This document shows, piece by piece, positions 1 through 12,750 of a stretch of 64,000 bases of DNA (positions are counted from its first letter, which is position 1; each line of letters starts with the position of its first letter). Both the position numbers and the translations under genes were made by a program. The stretch lies in NCBI GenBank assembly GCA_014904845.1, contig MU119230.1, positions 124,001 through 188,000 on the forward strand, read 5' to 3'. The stretch is from Acephala macrosclerotiorum. Lineage: Eukaryota > Ascomycota > Leotiomycetes > Helotiales > Mollisiaceae. The notes beneath the pieces were generated by a model. The model was not told the origin of the DNA and did not search any database. It saw only the letters and a list, made by a program, of their open reading frames with translations.

Positions 1-5
1 GCGGC

Positions 6-3000
6 CTAGAGAGCAGAGCTGGCTATCGTCTCGTTCCCCGCATCTGTATCTTCATGTTCGCTGACAGGGCTTTGCTTTTCGTTGAAGGCCTCCATGACTG
101 GAGAGTTGGACGCGTCGGGGGTGTAGAACATTCGCTGATTTTGACTGTCTGGGCGGCTGCTGCTTTCCTCGTCATCATCATCGACTGGTGGGAGAGGCGT
201 GCGTCTGCCTTCTGAGAAACTGATGGTTTCACTGTCTTCTCCATCCGAGGTAACGGCAGCATTGCTCGAGCCGTGTAACTTCTTGTGTAACTCTCGGAAG
301 CTTCTCGCAGTCATCGTGCTAGTCGTTGCTGCCGAATCGTGACGTTCACGAAACTCGTACGGCTCGGCGAGAACAGAGTGAAAGTCATCGTCAATAGTCG
401 CAGGTGAAAGGAAACCTGGCTCATCCTTATAAGGCTGTTTGCGCAACCGCATTCGTTCGTCAGGAGACATGCTCTGTAGCTCAGAGCCGAAGGTGATGAC
501 GGAAGCTTTCTTCCCATGGACGACGAAGCTTCCAGTGCCACGAGACAGAACATCTTCCTTGCCCTCCTCGGACATGCCAGCACTAGACGACGAGTCCTTG
601 CCTTTTCGACTTCGGTGATGCGACGGGACGTGGCCTTCACGAAGAGTACGATGTAAGCTTCTTCGGATCTTGCCTCTGTCAAGTTTCTCTTTCTCCCCAA
701 CTCGGTCCTTGCCCTCCTCGTTTTCGTGTCCGTTTCGCTTGCTGTCGGGTGTTCTGTCTGTAAGCACAAGTCCGGCTTGCTCTAGCACTGCTTGCTCAGC
801 GGCATCAATGTTTGGCGAAGGCGCACGTTGAGCATCTCCTGTAGGCGTCGGCTTGAGACTCGATCTAGACGGTGTGGGGACTAAGCCGGGACTAGAGGGC
901 GTTGCAGCACTTGAGAAGGATGCTTTACGTGGAGCTGTAGCATCGAAAGTTAGTGGAGGGAGTTCCCAAGATGCTTGTTGCTTGTGGAAGCTTGATGTGG
1001 CGAGCATTGGTGGTGTTGAGAAGATGTCATCCATTGCATTTTCTGACTCCTTTTGTGGTGTCTGTGTGGTGGAAGTAGATGGGCGATTGGCTGAAAACGT
1101 AGTCGGAGATCGTGGTGTTTTCTGCGTTACAAGAGTGCTTGCTTTTGAATGTAGGCGTGCAAGAGCGGTCCGCTCCGAGGATGGTGTCCCTACAACAGGA
1201 ACAGGTTCGGAGCGAGGGACCGAACCATCGGCATATCGCTCTTCCTCCAGATCCATTGTCAGAATATCCTTGTGGCATTTCAATCGCCAGATCTCCATCC
1301 TTCCCCATTTCAGCTGAGCAGCCATCCTGCCAGCTGCTAGGATGACCTGTTCCCGAGTCTTGGGCTGAATTGGTGCAAGGATTTGAAGATGCCGAGCATT
1401 TCTCAGCTGTGCATCGAGCTGCTTCTGAGCGACGGTCAACTTTTCCTCAGCATCTGCAATCTTCTGTAGCATGATCTCTCGCCGCGCTGCGAGAATATCT
1501 TGCGCCATCTTCGCGTCTATCTTCCCGCTGACAATGGTAACCTCACCGGTGGGTGTTTGTATTGACTTCGTGGACTCGTTACTGTTGTCAAGTCTGCGAA
1601 TGCCACGACTGCGTTGACCTTCGTAGTTGCCACCGACAACACCCCTCATTCGGACCCCTGAAGTACGGAATGCTGCTGCATAATTGAGCTTCGCAAGCCA
1701 GTCGTTCATCTCTTGTTCATTATCGGCCAAAAAAGTCTCCTCAAAACCTCCATGGCGAACAAACACAAAGGCATTCTTGTGCTTCTTGTACGTAGAGTCC
1801 AACAAAGCCACTGCATCATCAGTGGACATCAGTGCATCGGGCTTGAATTGATCTAGAGGAGGTTTGAAAATAACTGGAATGCCGTCGTGACCCTGCTTGA
1901 TATGTGTTTCGAGCTGGTGCATAAGGTTCTTGATCCAGGTTGTGTTCCTGAAGAAATACAGCTGGGCACCTGTGAGGATGGCTCCCCATTCTTGCCATGG
2001 AGACCTCGTCTTCTTCTTCTTAGCATCTTTCCGCCAGAGCAATCCAACCTTGGTGATCTTGATGTCGACAATTCCAGGATGTGCTTCCTGAGGATTGTGG
2101 AGGGTGTTGGCATTCAAAAAAGCGTCCGGTCTTGATCTCGCGGAGACAATCTGAAGGACTCCAGTTCTGAAGAAGGTTTTTTGGAGGTCTTGCAGATTGA
2201 GAGACGGAGCAGTGCCCAGGTAGTTGTAATGCTCTTCAAGATGCATCACTTCCTTGAGATTTGGTCTCAGCGAGTCGAGCTTGCTGTCAATAATGAGAGT
2301 GTAAGGATCGACGGGATCTTTAGATGGTCTTTTAGCCGGATCCACGGCACCACGAAGGATTGACTTCTTCTTCATCGTATGCTGGATGATTCGTTCTCCG
2401 TTGATGTCTAGGTCGTCCTCAACATGAATGAAAGGGGTGTAGGAGATGTTGTCGTAGAAGCATTCCAGTATCTCGTCAAATATACCTTCACCACGAGTAT
2501 TTTTCAGATAATCTGGCTTTTGCATCTTGTGCTTGTTGTTCTTATTGAACACATCGGTATGCAGAATTAGCAATGAAAAGGCAATGAAATAAGCTTGATC
2601 TGGCGACGCGTAAATTCCAGGATTGCACTCGTGATATCGATTCGCGAATCCTTGCAAGCATCGGTCTATTTGCTGAGTCTCCTTGGGCAATTCCACTTCC
2701 ATAAGCAATTTCCGAATCGCCATATCCATAGGATCACCGAAGAAACCGAAACCGCGCATGTAACTACGAAGAACAGCTTGGGAGAAGGGATCGGTGCCTT
2801 TGGAGAGAACACTGGCCACCACCCCTCGACTGACAGCTTCCTCGAGCCGTACAAGATACTTCGCAGGCGTGTCGTCCTCGTGTCTTTCGGGAAGGACTAT
2901 AGGAGGGGTAGGTTCTCGCGTCAATTGTATGGAATTATTCTTGGAAGTACTCGAACCTGGTGTGGCAGGTCCAGAAGCATGGAAGGGAGGTTCAGAGTTC

Positions 3001-4399
3001 TGTCGTAATCTGTGAGACAAGCCAAATAGATCGCCAAAGCTCTTCCTGCCAGTAGAGGTGGATGTACGCGTTGATGGTAAAGTGGGCGTCGGCAGTGCGT
3101 CTTCGCTTGGCACATTTCGCAACGAGCTCAGCGTCGAAGATCTGCCTCGCAGACCAAGTCTTGCGCGTGAAGGAGAAGACCTGTTCGATGCAGTTGATCC
3201 TTGTCGGAACAGTGGGGCATCTGGCACCGCAGCGAAAGCCGTCGAGGACTTAGCCAGACCCATACGAGAGGGAGATGGTAGAGGGGATTGAGAACTGCCA
3301 TGCGATCCTTGTCCGACATTGTCAACTGAGGGAGAACGAAGCGCGGTAACGGCCTGTGATTCTGCCTGTGGTACGCCAGAAGAACTAACAGATGTGCGAG
3401 AAGCGGTCAGATTCTGATTAGACTTCTGCGGGAGATGTGAGAGATCAAAGAGAGGTGCGGGCTTCTTTCGGCGAGGAAGTCGGAAGAAAGTAGTGGTAGT
3501 GTGAACCGTGTGGGTGGTCGTAGTGGTCGTGGCATATACACCATGCTCGCCAGAGCTACCATCCGATCTGGAAGATTCGGATAATCGATTGACTGGCAAG
3601 GCGAGAGTCGAATTGGCCTCGTCTCCATATGCTGGAGGAGAGTTGCCGACATGGGTGACAGGACGCTCGGGTTCGTCGAACGTAACTCTACCCTTGGGGC
3701 CGGAGGGTGCGGTTTCGGACATTGTTTTCCTTCTCTCCTTCTTCTCATTCTTCGTAACCCTCAAGGACATTGGCTCTTCTATTGTGGTGTCCACGGAAGA
3801 GGATTTGGCTCGGCTTGGCATTTTCATTCGAGACTTCTTCTTGGTGGCTTTCGTAGCATTGATATCCATTGTGGGTGCGGTGGTAATGATCTCGGGAGCT
3901 ATAGCGAAAGTTAGCATGCTTGCCTGATTGATTCTAGGATCTGCCAGCCTTACGGTTTGGAAGCGGAGGAGGTTCGGACTGAGCTTGAAGCCGGGCTTTG
4001 TATACCGTACGTTAGCATCCGAAATATCTATAGGATAACCAAGCATGCTTTCATACCCCTTGTAGACAATTGAGAGTCCGAGGCATGTCTAAACTTTAAC
4101 ATGCTGAAGCGACGATGTTTCTGGCTCTCTTCCTGTACCGGAGGTGACACCGAACGTTGGAGCCCTTCGTCACCAAAAGTCTCAGCTGACGTCCTCGCAG
4201 GTGCTGATCCATCGGCGGCAGACTCTGGCGATAGGAATTCTGCTGCAGAGGGTCTTCGTGGAATCTGCTCACTGGCCCTGCTATCGATGGGCGGGACCCT
4301 CGGATTACTGTTCGACTCGGCGCTGTAGAAGCTGTGTCTACGGAGCTCTGCATCGCTCGCCAACCCCTTGCGACGTAACAAGCCTGGCATGAGAGGCAT
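6..4399 (-). CDS. Sec7-domain Arf guanine-nucleotide exchange factor with PH domain
   Basis: Proposed exons on the minus strand are 4399-4057, 3995-3954 and 3898-6 (1425 aa). The two introns (61 and 55 nt) each carry a GCTAAC branch point, and both junctions keep frame; the first ATG gives MPLMPGLLRRK. Ser/Thr-rich low-complexity N-terminus; Sec7 domain about residues 470-615, including the LPKETQQIDR helix with the catalytic glutamate and the HTDVFNKNNK segment; PH domain about 740-870; a charged helix, probably coiled coil, about 920-960; disordered tail. By family the Sec7 domain exchanges GDP for GTP on Arf GTPases, and PH recruits the protein to membrane phosphoinositides, so a role in vesicle budding or polarised secretion is expected. 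Sec7 followed by PH resembles yeast Syt1. It is divergent from ECM14 across 748 bp. The tiny 42-nt middle exon is easily missed by gene finders. Confidence 0.93.
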
Positions 4400-5147
4400 T
4401 TTTGGATGGATTCTGCGAACTCATTGATCTCGCAGATTATGTGTGTGACGCGGGATGGGTATGGACCACATTCGGATTTACGTTTGCGTTTATCGATGTG
4501 TTGTTTCTCGTTTCTAGTCGTGCAGCGTTGAAGGAAGTGAGGCTGGGAGATCCTAGCTGCAAGGGCTCGGACGCCGGTGGGGGAAGCGGAACAAAACGAA
4601 TGACAGTAGAGATTCAATCAAGAACTCATAGAGAAGGTTGAAAAATGAATCTATTCAGTAGAAGTCCGTAGACAGGAGCGGGTTGCAGAGATGCCATCGA
4701 CCGAACCTTCCGCTAATCGTTTAGCAGGTTTTGGGCTTTGTTTTCGAAGCACGTTTCTTGGAGGTTGACGCACCCGCCAAATTGGACCCAAATAGTAAAC
4801 TCTAATAAATCCCACCACAGCTAGGCCCTTGACGTTCTCCTCGTCTGCGCCTGCTCCACCAGCCAGCGTGCGAGAAGTATCGCCCGGTACAACTTCCCAC
4901 TGCAGAGGCACCACCAATACCACCAATCCACACCGGCGAGAGCAAGACCGTCCCAACCACTCATCGTGGAGAGGTCCCTGTCGAGCTTTCGAAGTTCCAG
5001 TGTCTTTCTACGGTACCGACCAGCACAGAGGCGGCGCTTTATCCCCGCTACGATTTTCATCGCTCTTGTCCCCGCAGGCAGCGATAATTCCGTGCTCACG
5101 ACCACCTTTCTCTCTTCGCCGTCCTTTCCACAGATGAGCCATCCAAC
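4400..5147. other. Divergent intergenic region between the Sec7 gene and ECM14
   Basis: This 748-bp stretch separates two genes transcribed away from each other and must hold both promoters and 5' leaders. No conserved protein, RNA gene or clear TATA box was seen. Short open frames on both strands do not resemble known proteins. Confidence 0.6.
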
Positions 5148-7023
5148 ATGCAGCCCTCGAGTCACTTCCTATCATTCTTGGCCCTTCTCTTTATTACCCT
5201 GATATGCGCTCCCTTAGCAGCGCTAGCTGTTCCAGTGCTTGATGACAGCCAATTCTCCGTCACTCCACGTCATTCGACCATAACACAACAAGCACAAGCA
5301 CAAACTTCGCGAAGTATCTTCCCTCAATGGACATGGCTTCGAAATACCGCTATAGAGAAGATCTTCGGTCTACCACCGAAGGTTTCCAAAGCTGTGACCA
5401 ATGAAGCAAACTCTCTATCACGACCGGCGAGCACGAAACTAAATTTACCACCGAATTTGTCGGCGAAGTTTGGAAAGGACATCGTACTTCGATTCAATCT
5501 CAGTACCGCAGAGGATGAGAAAGCTTTGGCAGAAGCGGCAGATGTTCTCCTGTTAGATGTGTGGGAATTCACAAACAATTGGGCAGACATCCGCATTTGT
5601 CAAGAAGATGTAAGTTTGGTGCAATATTCAAAAACTGGGCCAACGATACTGATTGCGCCAGATTCCTTCTCTTCTTGGACTACTCCCGAAGTCACTCCAA
5701 AGGTCGTATTCCACCCTCATGCCTGATCTTGCAAAAGTTATCTACCAATCTTACCCCTCCATAACCTGGGAAGGAACATCGTTCGCCGCATCTCCTGCAG
5801 ATCGTGTATTCACACCAGAGTTGAAGACATCAGAGGCAGTGGAGAATATCTTCTTCCGAGACTACCAACCATTTTCGGTTATCGTGCCATGGATGAATCT
5901 GATGGCTTCGATGTTCACGACGCATGTTCGTATGATCAATATCGGAACTACGTATGAGGGACGAGACATTCCTGCTCTCCGAGTTGGAGTCTCTCCAGGT
6001 CTGCCACAAGATGATCCGGAACCGCGAAAGACAATAATAGTATCCGGCGGCTTCCACGCTCGAGAATGGATATCAGTAAGCACGGTGACATATATCGCGT
6101 GGTCTCTCATCACTTCCTACGGAAAGTCGCCAGCGATCACCAAACTGCTTCAGGAGTTCGACTTCGTCTTTATCCCCACTGCTAACCCTGATGGATATGT
6201 TTATACCTGGGAGAACGACCGCTTGTGGAGGAAAAACCGACAACAGACGAGTATTCGATTCTGTCGTGGACTTGATCTGGACCGTGGATTTGGATTCGAG
6301 TGGGATGGCACAACCTACCAGTCAAACCCCTGCTCCGAGAGCTACCCCGGAGATGAACCATTCCAAGCCGTCGAGTCTCACAGACTAGCAGAATGGGCGA
6401 GGAACGAGACCGACAACAACGGTGTGAATTTTGTTGGATTCCTGGACCTGCACTCTTATTCACAGCAAGTGCTGTATCCATATTCATATTCGTGCTCCGC
6501 CAATCCACCAACTCTGGAGTACTTGGAAGAGCTCGGTATGGGACTTGCTAAGGCGATCCGGATTTCGAGCGGACAACAGTACAACGTAGCGTCGGCCTGC
6601 GAAGGTGCTGTTTCGTCAAGAGTTAAGCCAGCCAAGGGCGGATATAGGATGGAAACTGGTGGTGGATCTGCGATCGATTGGTTCTACCACGAGATGGGGG
6701 TTCGATACAGCTACCAGATCAAGTTGAGAGATACTGGCAGCTACGGTTTCTTGCTGCCAAAAGAGAACATTGTGCCTACGGGAGAGGAAGCTTTCAATGC
6801 CCTGAAGTATTTCGGAGACTTCTTACTTGGGAACAAGGGCATCGAGTCCAGGCTCTTCGACGAAGTGCACCAAGAAGCAATCGAATCCGTAGCGGAAGAG
6901 AAGCTTCTCAATGAGGCATATCAAGACTCAGTCGACACCAAGGTCGAGTCTGAAGTTGAAGAGGAGAAAGTCGAATTCGACGCCGACGAGATCAATTGGG
7001 AACTTCGACGGAAGAGGAGATGA
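5148..7023 (+). CDS. ECM14: Ecm14-type secreted zinc carboxypeptidase homologue, probably catalytically inactive
   Basis: Exons 5148-5609 and 5662-7023 (52-nt intron, phase 0) give 607 aa. A hydrophobic signal peptide ends around residue 27 (LAALA). A propeptide-like region precedes a metallocarboxypeptidase A (M14) domain. Zinc ligands are visible: HAREW (His about 286, Glu about 289) and the DLHSY histidine (about 418). The position that should be the catalytic glutamate (ELRDTG in active enzymes) reads IKLRDTG, so lysine replaces glutamate at about residue 508. The same change is a known family feature of fungal Ecm14 pseudopeptidases, linked to cell-wall biogenesis. The tail is acidic and ends in a basic RRKRR. 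Location is inferred to be secretory pathway or vacuole. An alternative active enzyme is unlikely given the lysine. Confidence 0.94.
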
Positions 7024-8932
7024 ATAGAGTCCTCACATCACATGGGAATCGGCGTCATTAGGATAGGATTAATACCTGGAACGGAAAGTCGTTTGAGAAG
7101 ATGGGAATTCTTTGGGGGCGTTGGCGGTGCGCTTACTACTTGTTACTTACTTCGGTTTACATAGTTTTTCTATCGAGAGAAATCCTATTGTTATTACATC
7201 CCGATCTGGCGAGTGCAAGGCTGAAAATAGTGTGGTTCATGGTGGCTCGACTCGGCAGGAACGGGACGCCTCCTTCGCCTTCCTGATGTCTTTCTTTCCT
7301 TTTGCCATCAATCGCACGATCATCCACAAACGTCAAGACGACTACTTGTGAGGCTACAAACTTACGACTAAAGCGCCCGAAGGCTTCACAGCATCAGGTG
7401 AGGTGGGTATAACCATCACGAAGCTATGAAAGTTCATGTGCACCTTTAACCATGCGTCTCCTCCTTGTATCTTCCAGCTTTCTACAGTATGCCTATCAAT
7501 CGCTCTCTATAGCTCCATGTTGATGCCGTATGATGACTTTTCAGACATCGTATCAGCCTGTTCACCTTTCGTGGGAGGATACAGAGTATCATAGTCATCA
7601 TGGGGGATATGGAATTGGAGAATATGCGTGGCAGAGAGAAGATGGACATAAGATGCATGATTTGACCAGGTAAGGATGCGACCCCTGATATTCCTCCACA
7701 AAGGATATGAGTCTAACAGTATTGGATGCCAGGCAGCGTTCGAATATGAGAGCCCCGCCTTCGGTCACGGCTTCTCTATTGATCAAAGTATCTTGGATTC
7801 AATGCATACTACAGTTGTCAATGGGTCTATACTACGATTAAACAACTCTGGTTGCATGGCAAAGTATGCGAATAATCTTATCATAGGCTCCCGCACTCTT
7901 CTCCTGATCACGACCGATACCGATCTACTGGTTTCCATCGTTATTATGCTGGTATACCTACAGCTGGCAGTTGCGGTGCAGCTATCAGCGCCGCATGCCA
8001 TCCTCCAAGCGATGATGTATCGGCCTCCTTACTTCCGTTGAAATGGGGATGGGTCGATGCGGGTTCCGGAAACGAAATTGGCTATGTACTTTGACCGGTT
8101 TTAAGGTCACGGCTCCTTTAGTCGGGCACCTTTATGCTGGGGTGAGGAAGGAGGATTGAGTTACCATTCGAAGATTACGACCTTCTCACCATTTGGTGGA
8201 ACCTGATCTCACAGCGGGCGTTCAAAGCTGTACTTAACCTACCTACTTCGCGGTCGCGACAAGGTTTCAGAGGTTTCTTGTCCTACCTCATTTGTTCCGT
8301 TCCAAGTATTGACACATTTCATCATGAAATGAGGATAGCTTGATACAAGTTCGATTCAACAAATCGCACCATCTACTCCTTGATTGCACGTATGGTTGGG
8401 CGTTCTACTCAACTTGCTTATGTGAGGGATCTCAGCCACACATGTTCAACCCACTTTCCGCATTAGGAATGTACTCCGCTCTACAGTACTGTCACTCGCC
8501 ATCCTGGTGTTGATCCAGCCAACCATTGAGAGCTAAAGACTGCGCCGCTGGGACAAGGGTATCTTCAAGATCAAGAGTCTCTGACCAAAGCGACCAATCG
8601 TGAGTTAGAGTATCGTCTCGCTGGAAATTGAGGTCAATCTTGGCAACAATGGGTTTTCAAAGTTGCGACGATATTCGCAATGGTTAACATAACGCGCGGA
8701 TTCAAGGTAACCTTTTTTGATGCCTAAACGAACCATCCAATTCTCGTTTGTATTGCTTCTGTGATAACTCTAGATTAAAAGCGAGTTCGCACCCACATTT
8801 TGTAGTGTTCGAGTATAAAATAGATTGCCTGTCCTAAGCAAGTGCTTGAGGCACTCAACGTTCCGATCAGTCATTGTGGAATCCTTCAAGTATCCTCATT
8901 GCTTCATTCCACCTACAAACCCTCTTTTCATC
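7024..8932. other. Intergenic region, no gene supported
   Basis: About 1.9 kb between ECM14 and the FAD oxidase. It contains the ECM14 3' flank and, at its right end, the oxidase promoter. The longest open frame (7676-8041, +) has no recognisable motif and a composition unlike its neighbours. No RNA gene or repeat was seen. Confidence 0.5.
8814..8820 (+). promoter_or_regulatory. Probable TATA box of the FAD oxidase gene
   Basis: The motif TATAAAA lies 113 bp upstream of the proposed ATG at 8933 in otherwise mixed sequence, a spacing compatible with a fungal core promoter. It is a short motif and could occur by chance. Confidence 0.45.
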
Positions 8933-10393
8933 ATGATGGAACAAAATTCCCTCCCCTTCCCTGTTTCAAAGGCAACCCTTCCTTTCTGGCGCACACAACC
9001 CCATCCTCTCGATACATTTCGCTCCACCGAAGTCCTCCCAGGAAAATGTGACATCCTGATCATCGGAGCCGGCTACGCAGGAATAAGCACCACCTATCAT
9101 CTCGTCAACTCAACCTCAGATTCCGATCCCGCACCATCCATCGTCCTCCTCGAGGCGAGAGAAGCTTGTTCCGGCGCCACGGGAAGAAATGGTTGATCTC
9201 CCTTTCCTTTTCTCCCCCTTCTCTCGCCTAGCCCATCCCTCCAGACATATTTTGTAGACAAAGACTAATGATTTGTTTTAGGAGGACATCTCCGCCCCAG
9301 CTTCCCATTTCCAGAGTTGATTGAAAAGCACGGCATTGAAGCTTGTGTCGAAATCGCTCTTTTTGAGCTTGCTCATATCGCCGCCATCCAATCCCTCATC
9401 TCCACCCATAAAATAGATTGTGATTTCACACTAACCCGCACTCATACCATTCCCACCGATCCTGCTGTTGCTTCTTTCGTCGGTTCCCTAGTCTCGCAAT
9501 ACACCTCCGCATCACCAGAAATCGCAAAACATTCTCAATGGACGGAAGGGAAAGAAGCGGAGGAATTGAGTGGAGTGAAAGGCGTAGTTGGGGATTGGAG
9601 TAATACCGCTGCGCATTTGTGGCCTTATAAACTCTTTTTACACCTGCTTCAAATCGCAGTCGACAAGGATGTCAACCTACAAACGAACACACCGGTCCTC
9701 TCGTCGTCTAACGAGCAGGATACTGAGGGGTATTGGACTTTCCAAACTCCGAGAGGGACGATCAAGGCAAAGAAAGTAGTATTTGCTACGAATGGGTACA
9801 CAGCAGGAATCCTGCCTGAATATCGAGATGTTATTGTGCCGAGGAAGGCGTGTTGTTCTTATATTTCTACCCTTGCGTCTTCTTCATCATCCCCAGACAT
9901 CGAAACAAAGAGGCTGGGTAATGGGAAGGATTCAAGCTATCGTATTAGTCCCCCAGCTGGTGAATTTGATTATTTGATTCAAAGACCAGATGGAAGTGTT
10001 GTTGTTGGCGGTGGCAGTGCGCTTTATAAAGGTGAAAGAGGGGTAGCAATAGGGAATTGGGACGATAGCACCCTCATCCCTCAGCTCGGCGATCACTTCG
10101 AAGGTTATCTTGGACGGTGGTTCAAGCAGGGTGGGGAGGGGGAGAAGTTGGGGGTGGTTTGGAGTGGGATCCAAGGCCAGACTCTAGATACGCTGCCGCA
10201 TATTGGGCCGGTGCCAGGGAAGGAGGGAATGTTCATTATTGCGGGGTTTAATGGGCATGGGATGCCGGTTATTCATCTTTCTGCTAAGGGGCTCGTGGAG
10301 ATGATGGTTGAGGGGAAAGGGTTTAAGGAGACTGGGGTGCCAAGGTTGTTTGAGACGACGAGGGAGAGGTTGGAGGTTAAGGCTGTGTTTTAA
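8933..10393 (+). CDS. FAD-dependent oxidoreductase of the DAO (amine/amino-acid oxidase) family
   Basis: Exons 8933-9191 and 9282-10393 (90-nt intron, branch GACTAAT, phase 1) give 456 aa. Start is the first of two adjacent ATGs. A Rossmann dinucleotide motif IIGAGYAG is at residues 43-50, followed by the ATGRNGGHLRP segment that spans the splice junction and is typical of fungal DAO-family oxidases. The C-terminal FAD-contacting stretch is GFNGHGMPVIHLSAKG. By family it oxidises an amine or amino-acid substrate with release of H2O2; the substrate cannot be read from the sequence (glycine/sarcosine oxidase or gamma-glutamylputrescine oxidase relatives are options). No signal peptide, no cluster partners, so a cytosolic or peroxisomal catabolic enzyme is likely; no clear PTS1 at the C-terminus (KAVF). 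Confidence 0.9.
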
Positions 10394-11639
10394 TTTTTGA
10401 GATTAAGGTTGAGGGTTGTGGGGTAATGGAGATATGAAATTTTGCAAGTGCTTGAAAAATCGAAAGGGAAACACAGTACTGAGGTCGAGTGGTGTGCTCA
10501 GATCTCGATAAGTGATGGAACGAAGTTAGACATTGCAGAGAGATGAAGCATTCTGGACCGTTGAGGTGTTATTATCAATCAAGCAAAATTCAACATGATG
10601 GGGTGAAGAGGTGTACGCTTGAAGTGTCAAATTCACTGTCCAGAACAGCCTCATTCTGCACCATACGAGAAGATTTCATCATTCACCCAGCTGTACGTAA
10701 CGACTTTCCGGAGCATGAGGTATAAAGATGATTCTCCTCAACCCTTCGTCCGGCCAAACTAATATCTAACAGAGAAGAGCTGTTCTGCATGTGTTAACGA
10801 CCATTTTCAATGATTGGCCCTAAAATCAAAACCCGGTTGACGATCTGAGCTTTTGATCTCTGCGTCCAATCTCAGAATAAGCAACGAGAGGAATGAAGAC
10901 AGGCACAAGGCAAGGAATTTGACAACGACAAAAAAGATATGACAATGATAGATACAGATGACAGCAAAATCAATATTGCACGAGGCCACCCTGAAGCAGA
11001 TTCCGCAGCCAATGTTCTGGTTCCTAGAGCTTTTCAAGCTCTCTATACCCGGAAAACTCCGTAGCTACATGTTTATCGATTCATCAATCCGATTATTTGG
11101 GCACCATCATCAAAGACACGCTTGTTCACGAATGTCTATCTGCAGTCGCTTTGCCCTTAGATCTAGCGTTGGAGGGGACATTTAATGTCGTGTCGGTAGA
11201 ATGTAGAGAATTGTTTGCTGTAGCGTATCATGACCAGTAGATAGTGAGAATAGGAAGAATTGAGAAATACGTATGACTGGAAGTCAGAAGTGAATTTAGT
11301 AGCAGCAGATGACGAGATAAAGGCCATGGCATAGATGGCACGTGCCTGATGGCGATTTCGGAGTCCTCCAGAACTTGAAGGCAACGAGACATTTCACTAC
11401 TAGAACAGGTAGACATAGTATCGTAGTTTTCGTTTCTACTAATTAAGTAGCTAAACGCTCTTCCCTTGAGTAGTTTTGCAATTATCCTCCCTTCCATCCA
11501 TGCCACCCATATCCAGCGAAATTGAATAATCGAAAAACGCCGGCGAAATTGCAAAGAGGTATCCTGCTATTCATTTCAAATCATTCACTCGTCCACTCAT
11601 CAGCCATAAATTCTTTGCTCTGTAGTAGACTTCCAGCAC
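10394..11639. other. Intergenic region between converging genes
   Basis: About 1.25 kb between the 3' ends of the FAD oxidase (+) and the StuA-like gene (-). Only short, unrelated open frames are present. If the StuA-like protein had a longer C-terminus it would have to lie here, but I see no matching coding sequence. Confidence 0.5.
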
Positions 11640-12750
11640 TTAGCCCCTTTGCTCGCCTTGAACTTGTGCGGGAGGCGGAGCCGAGTACATGTATGAAGGA
11701 TGAGCCTGAACCGGGCTCTGAACCTGAGATTGGGATTGCGAACGCGAATGAGTAGGACTAGGAAGGCCTTCATGACTTCTTGGGATCTGAGCCAATTGTG
11801 CCAATTGTGACGCATCGGAATACGAAGCAGCGCCATATCCACGATTGATTGGGTGGTGAAGAAGGGCGCCGATGTTATGGACGAAGAGAGGGTACAGGAG
11901 TTCAGTAATCTTTTCCTTGTTGGCGAAATCGAGGGCGCGGTCAAACGGGATCCTGAAGAATGTTCGTTAGTGATTTGGACCTTTTGGCGAGGGAGTGGTT
12001 GGTGAGAAGGAAGAGGCTTACCAAACACCCTTTAGGTGCATCGGTCCGATCTTGACTACGTGCTTCAATTTCTCGCTCTTGAGGATGCCGTCTCGTCGGC
12101 CACGGGTCATGCCTGCTACGTTAAGAAGCTTGGTGCCGTTGATCATATGATTGTCTGCTTATATTAGGCTTTGTTTCATGTATGCTGTGGTGCGGAAACA
12201 TACCTTCACGTCGAGCAACACAGGTTCCCTTGACATCGACCTGGAAGCACAGTGTAGACTCATCCTCCCACAATGTGGCCGTGACTCGCGGCTTCATCCC
12301 TACAGGAGCAACTTGACCCGTTGTATCCATGCTCTGAGGACTCGCGAATTGATAGTTGCCTTGTCCGCCTTGCTCTGCGACATTCCCGAAGTTCATGGGT
12401 GGTAATGGTTCGCCGGTGTATTGTGGGGGATTGGGATAAGCGCGTGGTGGTGGAGGTTGTTGGGTCTGGGGGTAGCGGAGTTGGATATCGTAGGAGTATT
12501 GCGGGTATGATTGACCTTGTTCGGATTGAGGGGTTTGTGGAGGAGACTGGAGAGATTGTTGTTGATTCGAGGATGGCTGCGGAGGTCCATACGGAGAAAC
12601 ATGCTGTTGAGGAGCGGGGGCCATGCTGTAGTATTTCGAAGGGTTGGGGATGGCTTGCCCTTGAGAAGATGGGGAGCTTTGATCCATTGCAGAACCGTGA
12701 GATGGCGCTGAAGTAGAGGCTGGTGGGATAGCAGATTTATCTTTGTTCAT
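11640..12750 (-). CDS. stuA: StuA-type APSES transcription factor with a short C-terminus
   Basis: Exons 12750-12204, 12154-12022 and 11952-11640 (introns 49 and 69 nt) give 330 aa. The N-terminus is rich in Gln, Pro and Ser. The APSES DNA-binding domain starts near residue 150: [11 protein letters not shown], then CVARRED split by intron 1, [35 protein letters not shown] split by intron 2, and [15 protein letters not shown]. This sequence is diagnostic of the StuA/Efg1/Asm1 subfamily, which controls conidiophore development, pseudohyphal growth and often secondary metabolism. Only about 75 residues follow the domain, whereas A. nidulans StuA is about 600 aa with a long C-terminal region. Either this species has a short form, or a further 3' exon was not found. 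It is divergent from SRP72 across 907 bp, room for the long leader usual for this gene. Confidence 0.88.

Noticed and set aside
4028..4056. 29-nt intron option (GTATGA..CTATAG) for the first Sec7 junction
   Set aside because: Frame would fit, but it is too short and lacks a branch point; the 61-nt plus 55-nt intron pair with GCTAAC sites fits the protein family better.
7676..8041. ATG-initiated frame of 121 codons
   Set aside because: No motif, no splice partner and odd composition; not supported as a gene.
8331..8380. tRNA B-box-like GTTCGATTC
   Set aside because: No matching A box, acceptor stem or cloverleaf could be found around it.
11600..12028. Minus-strand frame of 142 codons
   Set aside because: It overlaps the last StuA-like exon in another frame and reads through an intron; the APSES sequence is in a different frame.
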